Below the pieces are notes generated by a model that was not told the origin of the DNA, made no database searches, and was given only the letters and a program-made list of their open reading frames with translations. Positions 26,744-35,306 of a DNA stretch of 64,000 bases are shown here, piece after piece; within the stretch, counting starts at the first letter, position 1; each line of letters begins with the position of its first letter. The translations under genes were made by a program, and so were the position numbers. Source of the stretch: Kazachstania africana CBS 2517 (taxonomy: Eukaryota; Ascomycota; Saccharomycetes; Saccharomycetales; Saccharomycetaceae); the NCBI RefSeq assembly GCF_000304475.1, contig NC_018943.1:186001-250000 (forward strand), written 5' to 3'.

Positions 26744-29043
26744 ATGGTTTCAGTTGAACCATTAGTTTGTTTAATTGGTATGATATCATTTTGTTGCTGA
26801 CAACGTTTATTTTAAGGAAAAAACATTATACTAACTGATCTCTTACAAAAAACTTTAAATCAGTCGGAGAGACACCATCAACACAATTTATAGGCTGGAG
26901 GTTGAGTCTTGGAAACGCATTTATCATATTAGCAAGCCAGTACGTCTCAAGCGATGGTCTAGTGGCCTGGAAATCAACGAAATTGGGAGCCAATTTTTAT
27001 ACTCCCAACATTTTCTCAAAGGATGTAGTAGGGCTCAATGAAGTTCTACTAGAAAACAATAACTGTAAATATAATATTGACATTGTCATCGTTTCAGGAA
27101 TTTCGTTGGATTCATTCGAGAAAAATTGCGAATTATTATCTAATTTTACCAATAAAAATACAATAGTAATGGTTAGCTCAGATTTTGCATGTGAATTAGA
27201 ATCTATTGCATTGACATACTTTGCAGGAAAATGTAAATGTGTACTGTCTCTTTTATGTGAGGTGGAATGTAGACAACTATCATTGGGTTCTTATGCTCTG
27301 GTCAATGATGACCATTGTTCAATGACATTAGGAATAAGTTACATATCTGGTCATTATAGTGTAGCAACACCGATGCTTCAAAATGAATTAGTGGCAATAC
27401 AAGAACTTCAAAATATCAGCAAGTCTAAATTACTGAAATTTAATCAACTACTTGAGGTTGCAGAGTGGATAAAAATAAAATTAGAATCCGATTCAAGTAA
27501 AATGTCTCTAAAAATTTGGGAGAGCATCATACCAAAAATTTCGTTAAATATTCTCTCAATAATTTATGAAGAGTTTGATTACGAAACTTTATTGAAAACT
27601 CCTTCGACTGAAGCAATTTTCAAAAGTGTAGTAACCGAATTACTTGACATTTGTCATCTACAATGTGAATCAATGATCGAACAATTTGAAGATGCTGACA
27701 CAATTTCTTTTGACCGCATCATAGAATATACAAAACAAAAAGACAAAGAACTAGTTAGTACCACTACCACCGAACATCCGGAATACTTATCTCTTCCATT
27801 CGAAGCATATTGTTTCTACCATAGGTTTGAATATCCTGCACATATTTTACTATATCAACAAATTGAACTGGCGAGAAATTACAATACCTCTTATTCGAGC
27901 TTAAATTTTCTCTTTGGGTTCTACTCGAGATTACTTTCCTTGAGTGGTTTATCCATTACTGGGGGTAGATTAGAACAAAATGTAACGATGTTCAATAATA
28001 GACTATCAATCAATATAGGAAAAAATGAGCTTGAGAAAGATGAGAAGAAGCCTAAGAAAGTAAAAAAAGATAAGGGCAATAAATCGAGTAAAAAACGTCA
28101 CAATAAAGAAAAAAAGAAAGAAAGAAAACCCAAGGAGGAGACTTTGAAACCGAAACTGGATGGGACATTTAATCTTTCCAGTGCCACTGATCCAAACATC
28201 ACAGCAGAGTTGGAGACATTATATTTAGGAATTGAAAGTTTTACAGACTTCCATTTTGATTCACCTTCAAATATGCCAATTAATCAAATCGATGGAGAAA
28301 ACTTGTTAGAGACCGATGAAGAAGAAAGTTCCGAGTTTAGTGAGACAGATGATAGTACTACTGAAACTGATAGTGGCTCAGAAAATCGAAATATTCCGGG
28401 TGAACATTCTGAAAAAAGTGTATATTTCGAAGATGATGAACTTTTCAAAGAATTTAATTACAGTAATTTTCAAGGTATAACAAGCACAAGTAGCTTGCAT
28501 AATAAATCAATATCACTTCCAAGTCTAAGGAAACAGCAAGTCAAGCTAGAAAGCCATGGTGTTGTGAATATCCCACACTTTAATACTAAATTGAACAACA
28601 TTGGTGGTGGATTTTATGATCTTGAAACACAAATTAGGACTAGTCAGCATCTCATGACACAAGAATATAGAAATTTTTTCAAAAGTCTATTTGATAATAA
28701 TCCATATTTAGTAGAGGATGGTTTGACGAAAAGAGAGGTGTTTGAATCAAGACAACAGCAGTTTGCGAACCAACGAATGAATTTTTGGAAACGACAGAGA
28801 CATTTCAACGTGACTAGAGGAACCATTCCAAGACCGAAAACTACACCCTACGAAGATTTATTAAATCATGTTTCAGTTCTCAATAAGGGCAATACTGGGG
28901 ACATTCTACCGTATACCACTAGTAGATACGGCGAAGTGGATACTTACTCCACTTTGAAGCGAAGTAAAGAAGACATTCTGATGTTGTTTGGGCCTAACGC
29001 AGGAGAAGATGATAGCAAAGCGATCAAGGACTCCAATGAATGA
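26744..29043 (+). CDS. OSW2: Outer spore wall assembly protein Osw2 (two exons)
   Basis: Position between SPT8 and FCF2 on the SPT8 strand, length and fold identify it as the YLR054C/Osw2 orthologue, of unknown biochemical role in outer spore wall assembly. I read two exons: 26744-26777 (MVSVEPLVCLI plus one base) and 26864-29043, giving 737 residues. The long frame has no ATG near its start, and the join creates VCLIVGETPSTQFIGWRL, a beta-strand plus glycine turn like the start of a ketopantoate-reductase (Rossmann) fold. The intron has TACTAAC at 26829-26835 and a CAG 3' site, but its 5' site is GTATGA instead of GTATGT. The C-terminal half has a Lys-rich stretch (spliced residues about 410-445), an acidic Ser/Thr stretch and a conserved FNVTRGTIPRPKT block. 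Confidence 0.82.
26778..26863 (+). other. OSW2: OSW2 intron (86 bases)
   Basis: Starts GTATGA, a non-consensus 5' splice site, has a perfect TACTAAC at 26829-26835 and ends TCAG 28 bases later. Removing it joins a short ATG exon in frame to the long OSW2 frame, which otherwise begins without an ATG after a TGA at 26836. Confidence 0.8.
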
Positions 29044-29417
29044 GTTTGTATAAAACTGGCCTTCACGTGAGTTTTATATATAAAATTTACATAACCTCTT
29101 TAATTAGAATCAAAACCATGCATCGAAGTTAGCGCGTCACATCTTCGAATTCTTTCCGCTTACGGTCAGACGCGCACGAATGTGATTTACGTTTCTCACG
29201 GAGTTTTTCGAGAGATTTTCCTGTGATAAACAAGCTCGAGGTTTTTCAAAAATTAAGTAACACAGATTATATATACATATAACTGCTGGTGCGCCTGAAG
29301 AGTTATATTTTGAACAATTAGGAGCTGGAAGTGACTCTTCTTATTTTGCCTTTTCTTTTAACTACCTCCAAGTATAGGGCACACTACAGACTTACAATTA
29401 TACATCATTTTTGGAAT
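29044..29417. other. Intergenic region upstream of the 165-residue gene
   Basis: About 370 bases. GCGCGTC (29132-29138) and its exact reverse complement GACGCGC (29169-29175) form an inverted pair, each containing ACGCG, the core of the MBF (MCB) element. A TATATATA box lies near 29268-29279. No gene is seen. Confidence 0.5.
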
Positions 29418-29915
29418 ATGGATATTTTCGATTACCTAAATGAGGATATTTTCCAGCTGACAGATCTTGAAGCGACGAGACAGGGAGAGACAATAAATAA
29501 TGAGATTAACGAGACAACGGAGGTTGACGATGAGAACATTGATGTTAATGAAACCACAGATAATGAAAATATATTACAGTTCCTGAAGCTACAAAACCCT
29601 GAAGAGGGGTTGAATTACACATTCTTACATAATTCCGAGTCCAACTCGACCAAAGATACGTTGTTAGCGAACACGAATGCAAATATAAATCAGGAGAAGC
29701 AACACAACGTTAAGATAAATCCTAAAAGAATAGGATTGAAAAGGAGGAAATCAAACCCATTTTACACGCCTGCACAGCATGTTATGACGCTCTACGAAAG
29801 AGAAAAAAAGCAGGCGACGACACATACGTATTCACAGCACATCGATTCGGCAGGACCTCTCAAAGAGCTTGATATGAATGCCAATACAGGCATGATTCAA
29901 TTCGAAAACCGTTAA
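29418..29915 (+). CDS. Unrecognised 165-residue acidic protein
   Basis: I do not recognise this protein. The first ATG is at 29418 (MDIFDYLNEDIFQLTDLEA); the open frame continues 29 codons upstream without an ATG. The N-terminal 60 residues are strongly acidic and rich in Asn and Thr. A basic cluster, PKRIGLKRRKSNPFY at about residues 103-117, looks like a nuclear localisation signal, and a helical Lys/Glu/Gln stretch follows. No membrane segment or enzyme motif is present. Its position and strand, between OSW2 and FCF2, are those of YLR053C (NRS1), a small G1/S regulator in S. cerevisiae, but I cannot confirm sequence similarity, so this is only a positional link. The acidic segment could be an activation domain. 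Confidence 0.65.
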   Translation: MDIFDYLNEDIFQLTDLEATRQGETINNEINETTEVDDENIDVNETTDNENILQFLKLQNPEEGLNYTFLHNSESNSTKDTLLANTNANINQEKQHNVKINPKRIGLKRRKSNPFYTPAQHVMTLYEREKKQATTHTYSQHIDSAGPLKELDMNANTGMIQFENR

Positions 29916-30188
29916 CGGCGTCAAGTAGATGACATAATTTTTTCCACAAGACACGAACTAATATATATGTATAAAAATATCTATACTGTATAATGAACGC
30001 TGACAGACACTATATTCCATTCAGCTAGACAATTTACTGCTTACGGTGGAATTCATTATAACCAGCGAGCGGGTAATGGCACTTTGCAAAATTTTCAGAG
30101 GATCGCAAACGGAAAAAAATGACAGAGGCATCGCAAATATATAGCATGTACCACATTGATTGAACCAAACCATATATATCAGTGAAAG

Positions 30189-30833
30189 ATGGACTCAAGC
30201 GTTGATAGTTTGTTTGATGCATTGAAGAAGGCTAGCAGTAAAACCAAACCAGTTTCTGAGGCCTCTATAGGGCTAGAAGAAAATCATAACTCTGATGTCC
30301 TAAAATTGGATAGTGAGACTAAGGATACTGAAAAGATATTCGAAGAGATTGAAGTAAACTTGCGTAAGTTGCCCAAGCTGAGTACTGGATTTGATAAATT
30401 AGCTAAGGAAAAGAATGAAAAAGACGAAAAGCTACAGCTACCGCAAGAGGAAAAGCATAAAAGCAAGAACAAGAGCACATCAAATGGTTGGTTTACTCTA
30501 CCTAAGCCAGATGATAATAGACGCAGAGAAATACAGAGAGATTTGGTACTAATCAAGCACCGTGCCGCTCTAGATCCAAAAAGACATTATAAAAAGGAAC
30601 GTTGGCAAGTACCGGGAAGGTTTTCTATTGGTACTATTATTGAAGACAAAACAGAATTCTTTAGTAGTAGGATCAATAAGAAAGAAAGAAAACAAACTAT
30701 CATAGAATCTTTGATGGCTGATGATGAACGAAACAAATACTTCAAGAGAAAGTACAACGAAATTCAACTTCAAAAAACAAGTGGTAAGAGGGCACATTAT
30801 AAGAAACAAAAAGCTTTAAGGAAAAAATTTTAG
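30189..30833 (+). CDS. FCF2: Pre-rRNA processing factor Fcf2
   Basis: A 214-residue nucleolar protein, orthologue of YLR051C/Fcf2, needed for early pre-rRNA cleavages that lead to 18S rRNA. The conserved Fcf2 domain begins near residue 97 with GWFTLPKPD and continues through [26 protein letters not shown] and the [18 protein letters not shown] block to a basic end [10 protein letters not shown]. The N-terminal half is charged and poorly conserved. Length agrees with S. cerevisiae (217). The upstream sequence has an RRPE-like AAAATTTTCA near 30089. It is convergent with LPD1; IES3, which neighbours it in S. cerevisiae, is absent. Confidence 0.94.
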   Translation: MDSSVDSLFDALKKASSKTKPVSEASIGLEENHNSDVLKLDSETKDTEKIFEEIEVNLRKLPKLSTGFDKLAKEKNEKDEKLQLPQEEKHKSKNKSTSNGWFTLPKPDDNRRREIQRDLVLIKHRAALDPKRHYKKERWQVPGRFSIGTIIEDKTEFFSSRINKKERKQTIIESLMADDERNKYFKRKYNEIQLQKTSGKRAHYKKQKALRKKF

Positions 30834-30925
30834 TTATAACATCATAGTATATATCTTATCATATACGCGTACTAAGATCGATTAAATAAATTAGGCATTA
30901 CTTACAGAGTTAGCACCTTAAATCA

Positions 30926-32404
30926 TTAAAAATTGATTGGTTGTGAGTAGGCTGCCATACTAGCTTCTTTGAATGCCTCTGACAATGTTGGATGAGCATG
31001 ACAAACTCTAGCAATATCTTCTGCAGACGCACCATATTCTAGAGCCAGACAGGCTTCTGCAATCATTTCACCGGCATTTGGACCAACAATATGAGCACCG
31101 AGAATTCTTTCAGTTTCTGCGTCGATCAAAATCTTAACAAAACCCTCTGTATCCATGTTGGTTTTTGCTCTTGAGTTAGCAATGAAGGGAAACTTACCCA
31201 CCTTGTAATTAATGTCATCTCTCTTCAGTTCTTTTTCATTCTTCCCAGTCCAGGCAACTTCTGGATGAGTGTACATAACAGATGGAATATTATTGTAATT
31301 TACGTGACCGTGACCAGTTTTGAATAATTCAACGGCAGCAAAGCCTTCTTCTTCAGCTTTATGAGCCAACATTGGGCCAAAAGTGACATCACCTGCAACT
31401 TTAATATGTGGGAACTTTGTATTATATTGATTATCTATTACTAGACGACCGCTTTCGTCAACTTCTAAACCAATCTTTTCTGCGCCTAATCCTTGAATAT
31501 ATGGCCTTCTACCAATAGCAACTAGTAACACATCAGCTTGTAACGTCTCTTGCTTACCGGTCTTTGTATTTTCTACTGTAAAATCGACAACATCGCCACT
31601 TCTAGTAGCTGAGACGACTTTGGCATTTGTTTTGAAGTTGAAACCTTGTTTTTTCAACACTTTAGACATTGTTGCAGCGACTTCATCATCCATTGAGGAA
31701 CCAATCTTGTCTTGGTACTCCATCACTGTAACTTCAGAGCCTAGTCTGTTATAGACGGATCCCATTTCAAGACCAATGATACCAGCACCAATAATCGCTA
31801 ATCTCTTTGGAACCTCTTTCAAAGATAAAGCCCCCGTTGATGATACAATTCTTTCTTCATCAATAGTGATACCTGGGAATGGAGTTACTTCAGATCCCGT
31901 GGCAATAACGAAATTCTTAGCTTGTAAATTTATATTTTCCTTAACTGTACCTTCTAGACCGTCAACGGGCTTGACCACAACTTCATTTTCATTTAAAAAT
32001 TCACCATCACCTTTATAATAAGTGACACCGTACTTTTTAAATAACATTTCCACACCTCCAGTCAACTGACTAACAACTTTATCCTTATATTTCATCAAAC
32101 CATCAAAATCTAAGTTAACATTTTTCTTATCAACGACAATACCTCTCTTTTGGGTATCATTTAGGATTTGGTCGTACATAAGAGAGTTATTCAGAAGTGC
32201 CTTGGATGGGATACATCCAACATTAAGACATGTACCACCAAGTTTACCTCTCTTTTCAATGCAAGCTGTATTGAAGCCCAGCTGAGCTCCCTTGATTGCA
32301 GCAAAATAACCGGCAGGACCACCACCTATTACTACCAAATCATGAGACTGAGATGATAGAAAACGAAACGACTGTCTTTGAAGAAGTAAGTTAACCCTTA
32401 GCAT
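30926..32404 (-). CDS. LPD1: Dihydrolipoamide dehydrogenase, mitochondrial
   Basis: The 492-residue FAD enzyme E3, shared by the pyruvate, 2-oxoglutarate and branched-chain dehydrogenase complexes and the glycine cleavage system in the mitochondrial matrix. A basic presequence of about 20 residues ([20 protein letters not shown]) precedes the FAD-binding VVIGGGPAG. The redox disulfide is Cys59 and Cys64 in [13 protein letters not shown]. The NAD-binding motif [11 protein letters not shown] and the catalytic HPTLSE (His about 471) are intact. Length is close to S. cerevisiae (499). In S. cerevisiae the gene is on chromosome VI, while FCF2 and EMA19 on either side are chromosome XII genes, one sign of a mosaic ancestral order. 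A CCAAT core lies 103 bases upstream. Confidence 0.98.
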   Translation of the reverse strand: MLRVNLLLQRQSFRFLSSQSHDLVVIGGGPAGYFAAIKGAQLGFNTACIEKRGKLGGTCLNVGCIPSKALLNNSLMYDQILNDTQKRGIVVDKKNVNLDFDGLMKYKDKVVSQLTGGVEMLFKKYGVTYYKGDGEFLNENEVVVKPVDGLEGTVKENINLQAKNFVIATGSEVTPFPGITIDEERIVSSTGALSLKEVPKRLAIIGAGIIGLEMGSVYNRLGSEVTVMEYQDKIGSSMDDEVAATMSKVLKKQGFNFKTNAKVVSATRSGDVVDFTVENTKTGKQETLQADVLLVAIGRRPYIQGLGAEKIGLEVDESGRLVIDNQYNTKFPHIKVAGDVTFGPMLAHKAEEEGFAAVELFKTGHGHVNYNNIPSVMYTHPEVAWTGKNEKELKRDDINYKVGKFPFIANSRAKTNMDTEGFVKILIDAETERILGAHIVGPNAGEMIAEACLALEYGASAEDIARVCHAHPTLSEAFKEASMAAYSQPINF

Positions 32405-32506
32405 TGCTATATGTCGACTCTTCCTTATGGAATATCTTTCTATTTTACTTGTAGAAGTTTCTCATGTCTTATATATCAATTTCAGGCCTGTTTCGGAGTC
32501 GCCCTA

Positions 32507-32511
32507 ATTGG
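32507..32511 (-). promoter_or_regulatory. CCAAT core upstream of LPD1
   Basis: CCAAT on the LPD1 strand, 103 bases upstream of the ATG, within ACCCAATTAGG. Respiratory genes such as LPD1 are activated by the HAP complex through CCAAT boxes. The flanks do not match the full HAP consensus, so the call is weak. Confidence 0.35.
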
Positions 32512-32574
32512 GTGATTTTTTTGTTAGGTTCGAATATTCAACTATATACTTGTATTTATAAATGGGCAGATTGA

Positions 32575-33105
32575 CTATAGAAGACACAATCTGAATGGAA
32601 TAATGAATGTTGGGAAGTAGTAGAATGCCAGCTTCAATTTGTCCATTGGGTACATTTCCAGATGTGTAGCGGTCGCTGGATAGTATCCACGATACAGGAC
32701 CACAAAGATACAAAATAACGAAGTCAGCGATGCGTTCCAGCCGTAATATTTCAACAAAGTGGTCAGTCCTGTAGTATTGGGATCGATATCGTGTTTCCTG
32801 GTTTCATTTAAAGCTGACTTGTCTGTATACGCATTGCCTAACTTATAAATGAAGTAAAAGAAGAGAGGCAACTGGAAGATTAATTCCAAAATGACAAACC
32901 AATACAACCATTTAGGTTTTTCAAAGAGTAAGAAATCGTTGTTTTCCTTGATATGCCATTTGATCAAACTTTGAATGGATTCAAACGGTAGCGTTATGAC
33001 GACACATGAGTCGATGAGGATGGTGATGGGTATGTGAATCAAGAAATAGTAACGGTAAAAGTTCAATTCAAAATTGGACTTAAAGGGTGATTTCACTAGT
33101 GGCAT
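32575..33105 (-). CDS. EMA19: EXPERA-domain ER membrane protein Ema19
   Basis: A 176-residue polytopic membrane protein, orthologue of YLR050C/Ema19, related to the sigma-2 receptor TMEM97. Four hydrophobic segments are visible, at about residues 15-40, 60-85, 115-140 and 150-175. EXPERA-type marks are LNFYRYYFLIHIPITILID at the start and FFYFIYKLGNAY in the second half. The protein acts at the ER, where in yeast it helps clear unimported mitochondrial proteins. The ATG at 33105 gives MPLVKSPFKSNFELNF; the frame extends far upstream but into a (TA)n tract, so that part is not coding. The strand is inverted relative to FCF2 when compared with S. cerevisiae. Confidence 0.87.
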   Translation of the reverse strand: MPLVKSPFKSNFELNFYRYYFLIHIPITILIDSCVVITLPFESIQSLIKWHIKENNDFLLFEKPKWLYWFVILELIFQLPLFFYFIYKLGNAYTDKSALNETRKHDIDPNTTGLTTLLKYYGWNASLTSLFCIFVVLYRGYYPATATHLEMYPMDKLKLAFYYFPTFIIPFRLCLL

Positions 33106-33151
33106 CCTCGAGCAGTTTAGTCTTGAGCAAACAATACTATCGACTCGGCGA

Positions 33152-33185
33152 TATAGATATATATATATATGTATGTATGTATTTA
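33152..33185. repeat. (TA)n / (TGTA)n microsatellite
   Basis: A run of alternating TA followed by repeated GTAT units lies just upstream of EMA19 and at the start of the doubtful small ORF. It may act as a TATA-like promoter element for one of them, but it is primarily a simple repeat. Confidence 0.7.
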
Positions 33186-33523
33186 TACGAACTGGTATGC
33201 TTTCTCTGTCCTGGGAACGAAACCCATTTCCTGGAGTTATGGCCGATATACTAGAATGGGCTATCAAAGACAAGGAATGCAAGATCACCGGAGACTGTCA
33301 CAAGTACTTCGCCATGCTGCTGGTGAAGGCATCATTAAACAACAGATATTTATACACTGAATCTCCAGCTTATTCTGTCCAGAAGCCTCACTTTGGCACC
33401 AAATCTCGTCGTGCCATTCACTACCCGGTCCTTCTCTCTTCTGCCAACGTGAGCCAAATTGAGGCCCAGCAGAAGGGCAAATTTTACGAGAATTTTTCTT
33501 CTCGAGAGGGCTCATCGCTTTGA
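33173..33523 (+). CDS. Doubtful small ORF, 116 residues
   Basis: I do not recognise this product. An ATG at 33173 (or 33197, giving 108 residues) opens a frame to TGA at 33523 with a balanced composition: several Trp, Cys and Pro residues and a helical-looking stretch VMADILEWAIKDKECKI. It lies in the 560-base gap between EMA19 and WWM1. No signal peptide, membrane segment or known motif is seen. The opposite strand is also open for about 90 codons over the same bases, which lowers confidence that this frame is selected. It may be a lineage-specific gene, a relic of a lost ancestral gene, or chance. Confidence 0.25.
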   Translation: MYVFIRTGMLSLSWERNPFPGVMADILEWAIKDKECKITGDCHKYFAMLLVKASLNNRYLYTESPAYSVQKPHFGTKSRRAIHYPVLLSSANVSQIEAQQKGKFYENFSSREGSSL

Positions 33524-33666
33524 CATGACGGAATGTCACTGGTGAGATTTGTATATACACAACTTGTGGAAAGAGATAGAACTTGGGGGTTAAACAAGAC
33601 TATAATACTGGTTGTTTTGTCTAAGTGAAATAAGAAAACAACAGTAAAAGAGAAATAACAACAAAG

Positions 33667-34145
33667 ATGAGTTATCCTCAGGTGCCAGAAGGCTGGAGAG
33701 CCGCTTATGACGAAAGTTATAAAAGATACATCTATACAAACGTTACTACAAACCAAACGCAGTGGGAAGAACCAAGAGGTACTATTTGGGTATCAAACGG
33801 TTATGGTCCACCTCCCCCCCTCCTCCGGCTTATGGTCCCCCACCTCCTATATATGCTCCTCCTCCAGTATACGCTCCTCCACCTCCGGTATATGCAGCTC
33901 CTCCTCCTCCACCACCACCTGGTCCAAGAATGGGCATGGGCTCTGGTGCGGTTATGGGTGCAGCTGCCGGTTTCCTAGGTGGTGCTCTTATGGGAGATAT
34001 TATGTCACCACATCATGGTCCTCGTTTTGGACATCATCATGGTCCCGGCTTTGGTGGTCCAGGGTTCGGTGGTCCAGGATTTGGAGGTCCAGGATTCGGT
34101 GGTCCAGGATTTGGTGGCCCAGGTGGTCCGGGCGGTCGATTTTAG
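33667..34145 (+). CDS. WWM1: WW-domain protein Wwm1, with a one-base frameshift
   Basis: Orthologue of YFL010C/Wwm1, a small WW-domain protein that binds the metacaspase Mca1 in S. cerevisiae. The WW domain is at residues 5-38 (VPEGWRAAYDES to TQWEEPRG). The first frame runs out of sense after the C7 run at 33814-33820. The other frame then takes over with a Pro/Tyr-rich stretch (YAPPP repeats), the hydrophobic Gly-rich segment MGMGSGAVMGAAAGFLGGALMG that matches the Wwm1 C-terminal region, and a GFGGP repeat ending at TAG 34145. One extra C in the run would join both parts into about 159 residues. Whether this is a real mutation, a variable homopolymer or an assembly error cannot be told here. 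Its stop overlaps that of convergent MCM21. Confidence 0.78.
34047..34121 (+). repeat. Five tandem 15-bp units encoding GFGGP
   Basis: Five imperfect copies of a 15-base unit (for example GGATTCGGTGGTCCA) encode (GFGGP)5 at the C-terminus of Wwm1, followed by a shorter Gly/Pro copy. Third-position differences between copies show the repeat has been kept as protein sequence. The array is likely to vary in copy number between strains. Confidence 0.9.
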
Positions 34146-35194
34146 TAACCTACCACTAGCCTAATAATCTCATGAATTGATTTTATTAATCCATATTCTT
34201 TTATTAATGAATTAAATATATCATTTACGTTTGGGTTCACAACCTTTTGACCATTTTTTTTAAAAATTTCAAATTTTATCCTCAATTTTGGAATAATGTA
34301 TCCATCTTCAGATGTAATTTCAAATATTATATGTAACTCATTCTGAGAACTCAATTTAAGAGTAATTTTTCCATTCGTATAATCTATAGCATCGATGACA
34401 TCTTTAATATATATTGAATGTTTCTTAATAATTTCTTCAATCAATTTTTGTCTCATGTAAAGTATTCTATCATATTCAGTAAAATAAAATAGTAAAATGG
34501 TTGGATTCTCCTTATATTTCCTTATGGCAGAACTCAGTTCTAATTTCACATTATTAGACACATCCATGATTTTAAAATCAAGTAATTTTTCTTGTTTCGA
34601 ATCATATTGCATCTCAAAATTTAATTTAATGGGAGCATTCTTATTAAATTTCTTAAATTGACAATCAACAACGACAACCTCTATTTCTCTTGTACTACCA
34701 TCCTTATCTCGGGTCACTCTCAATTGAAGATTTGGATATAAAAGCTTCTGTAAATATCGCAATCGCAATTTCATATTTAATAGTGGTAGCGTATCAAACT
34801 TCATCTTCAACTCCTCTTGCAAACTTGAATTCCCGTTAATCGAACGAATCTTATCGACAGATTCCTCATCGAATATTGGTGACGATTTCGATGATGACAA
34901 TAACATCAAATCAATCAAAATATTTGCCGCATTCTGATCAACGCCAGAGGCAATGTTGGGCTCTTCAACTAAATCTGGAGTTTCCTCGAGCTTTCTTTTC
35001 AACGTATCAACTTCATTAATCAGAGAATCACGCCTTTTCAGTAGCAAGTCCTTCTCTTCTTGTAACTTCAGGAACTTTTTCTCATTTTCATCCATTAGAA
35101 CTGAATCTAATTCGCTTGATTGGTCCAAACCAGCATTAATTCCTCCATCGCTCACACTACTGTGTTCACTGGTGATATCTGAAGTGAAATCCAT
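34142..35194 (-). CDS. MCM21: COMA kinetochore subunit Mcm21 (CENP-O)
   Basis: A 350-residue kinetochore protein, orthologue of YDR318W/Mcm21, the CENP-O subunit of the COMA complex with Ctf19, Okp1 and Ame1, which links centromeric nucleosomes to the outer kinetochore. An acidic N-terminus (about 1-30) is followed by a coiled coil (about residues 35-72, KKFLKLQEEKDLLLKRRDSL) and the C-terminal tandem RWD domains from about residue 130, including LRLRYLQKLLYPNLQLRVTRD. Length agrees with S. cerevisiae (368). The TAA stop at 34142-34144 overlaps the TAG of WWM1 at 34143-34145. The presence of COMA genes suggests a point-centromere type kinetochore, but this is inference. Confidence 0.88.
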   Translation of the reverse strand: MDFTSDITSEHSSVSDGGINAGLDQSSELDSVLMDENEKKFLKLQEEKDLLLKRRDSLINEVDTLKRKLEETPDLVEEPNIASGVDQNAANILIDLMLLSSSKSSPIFDEESVDKIRSINGNSSLQEELKMKFDTLPLLNMKLRLRYLQKLLYPNLQLRVTRDKDGSTREIEVVVVDCQFKKFNKNAPIKLNFEMQYDSKQEKLLDFKIMDVSNNVKLELSSAIRKYKENPTILLFYFTEYDRILYMRQKLIEEIIKKHSIYIKDVIDAIDYTNGKITLKLSSQNELHIIFEITSEDGYIIPKLRIKFEIFKKNGQKVVNPNVNDIFNSLIKEYGLIKSIHEIIRLVVGY

Positions 35195-35306
35195 CTACTT
35201 CTCGTTATTTGTATTATTTGATTATGTCTCCTACTTTGTATTTTTCAAATATTAGTGAAAAATACGTACTTATAATAACTAGAAAATACATGTAAACAGA
35301 AACAGT

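Noticed and set aside
14178..33473. A 15-base identity (AAATTGAGGCCCAGC) shared between the SND2 promoter and the 33.4-kb region
   Set aside because: A few such 15-base matches are expected by chance in 64 kb, and the flanks are unrelated.
33814..33820. C7 run as a programmed -1 frameshift signal in WWM1
   Set aside because: The zero-frame codons are CCT CCC CCC CTC, so after slippage one of the two tRNAs would mispair at a non-wobble base; an indel or sequencing error is simpler.
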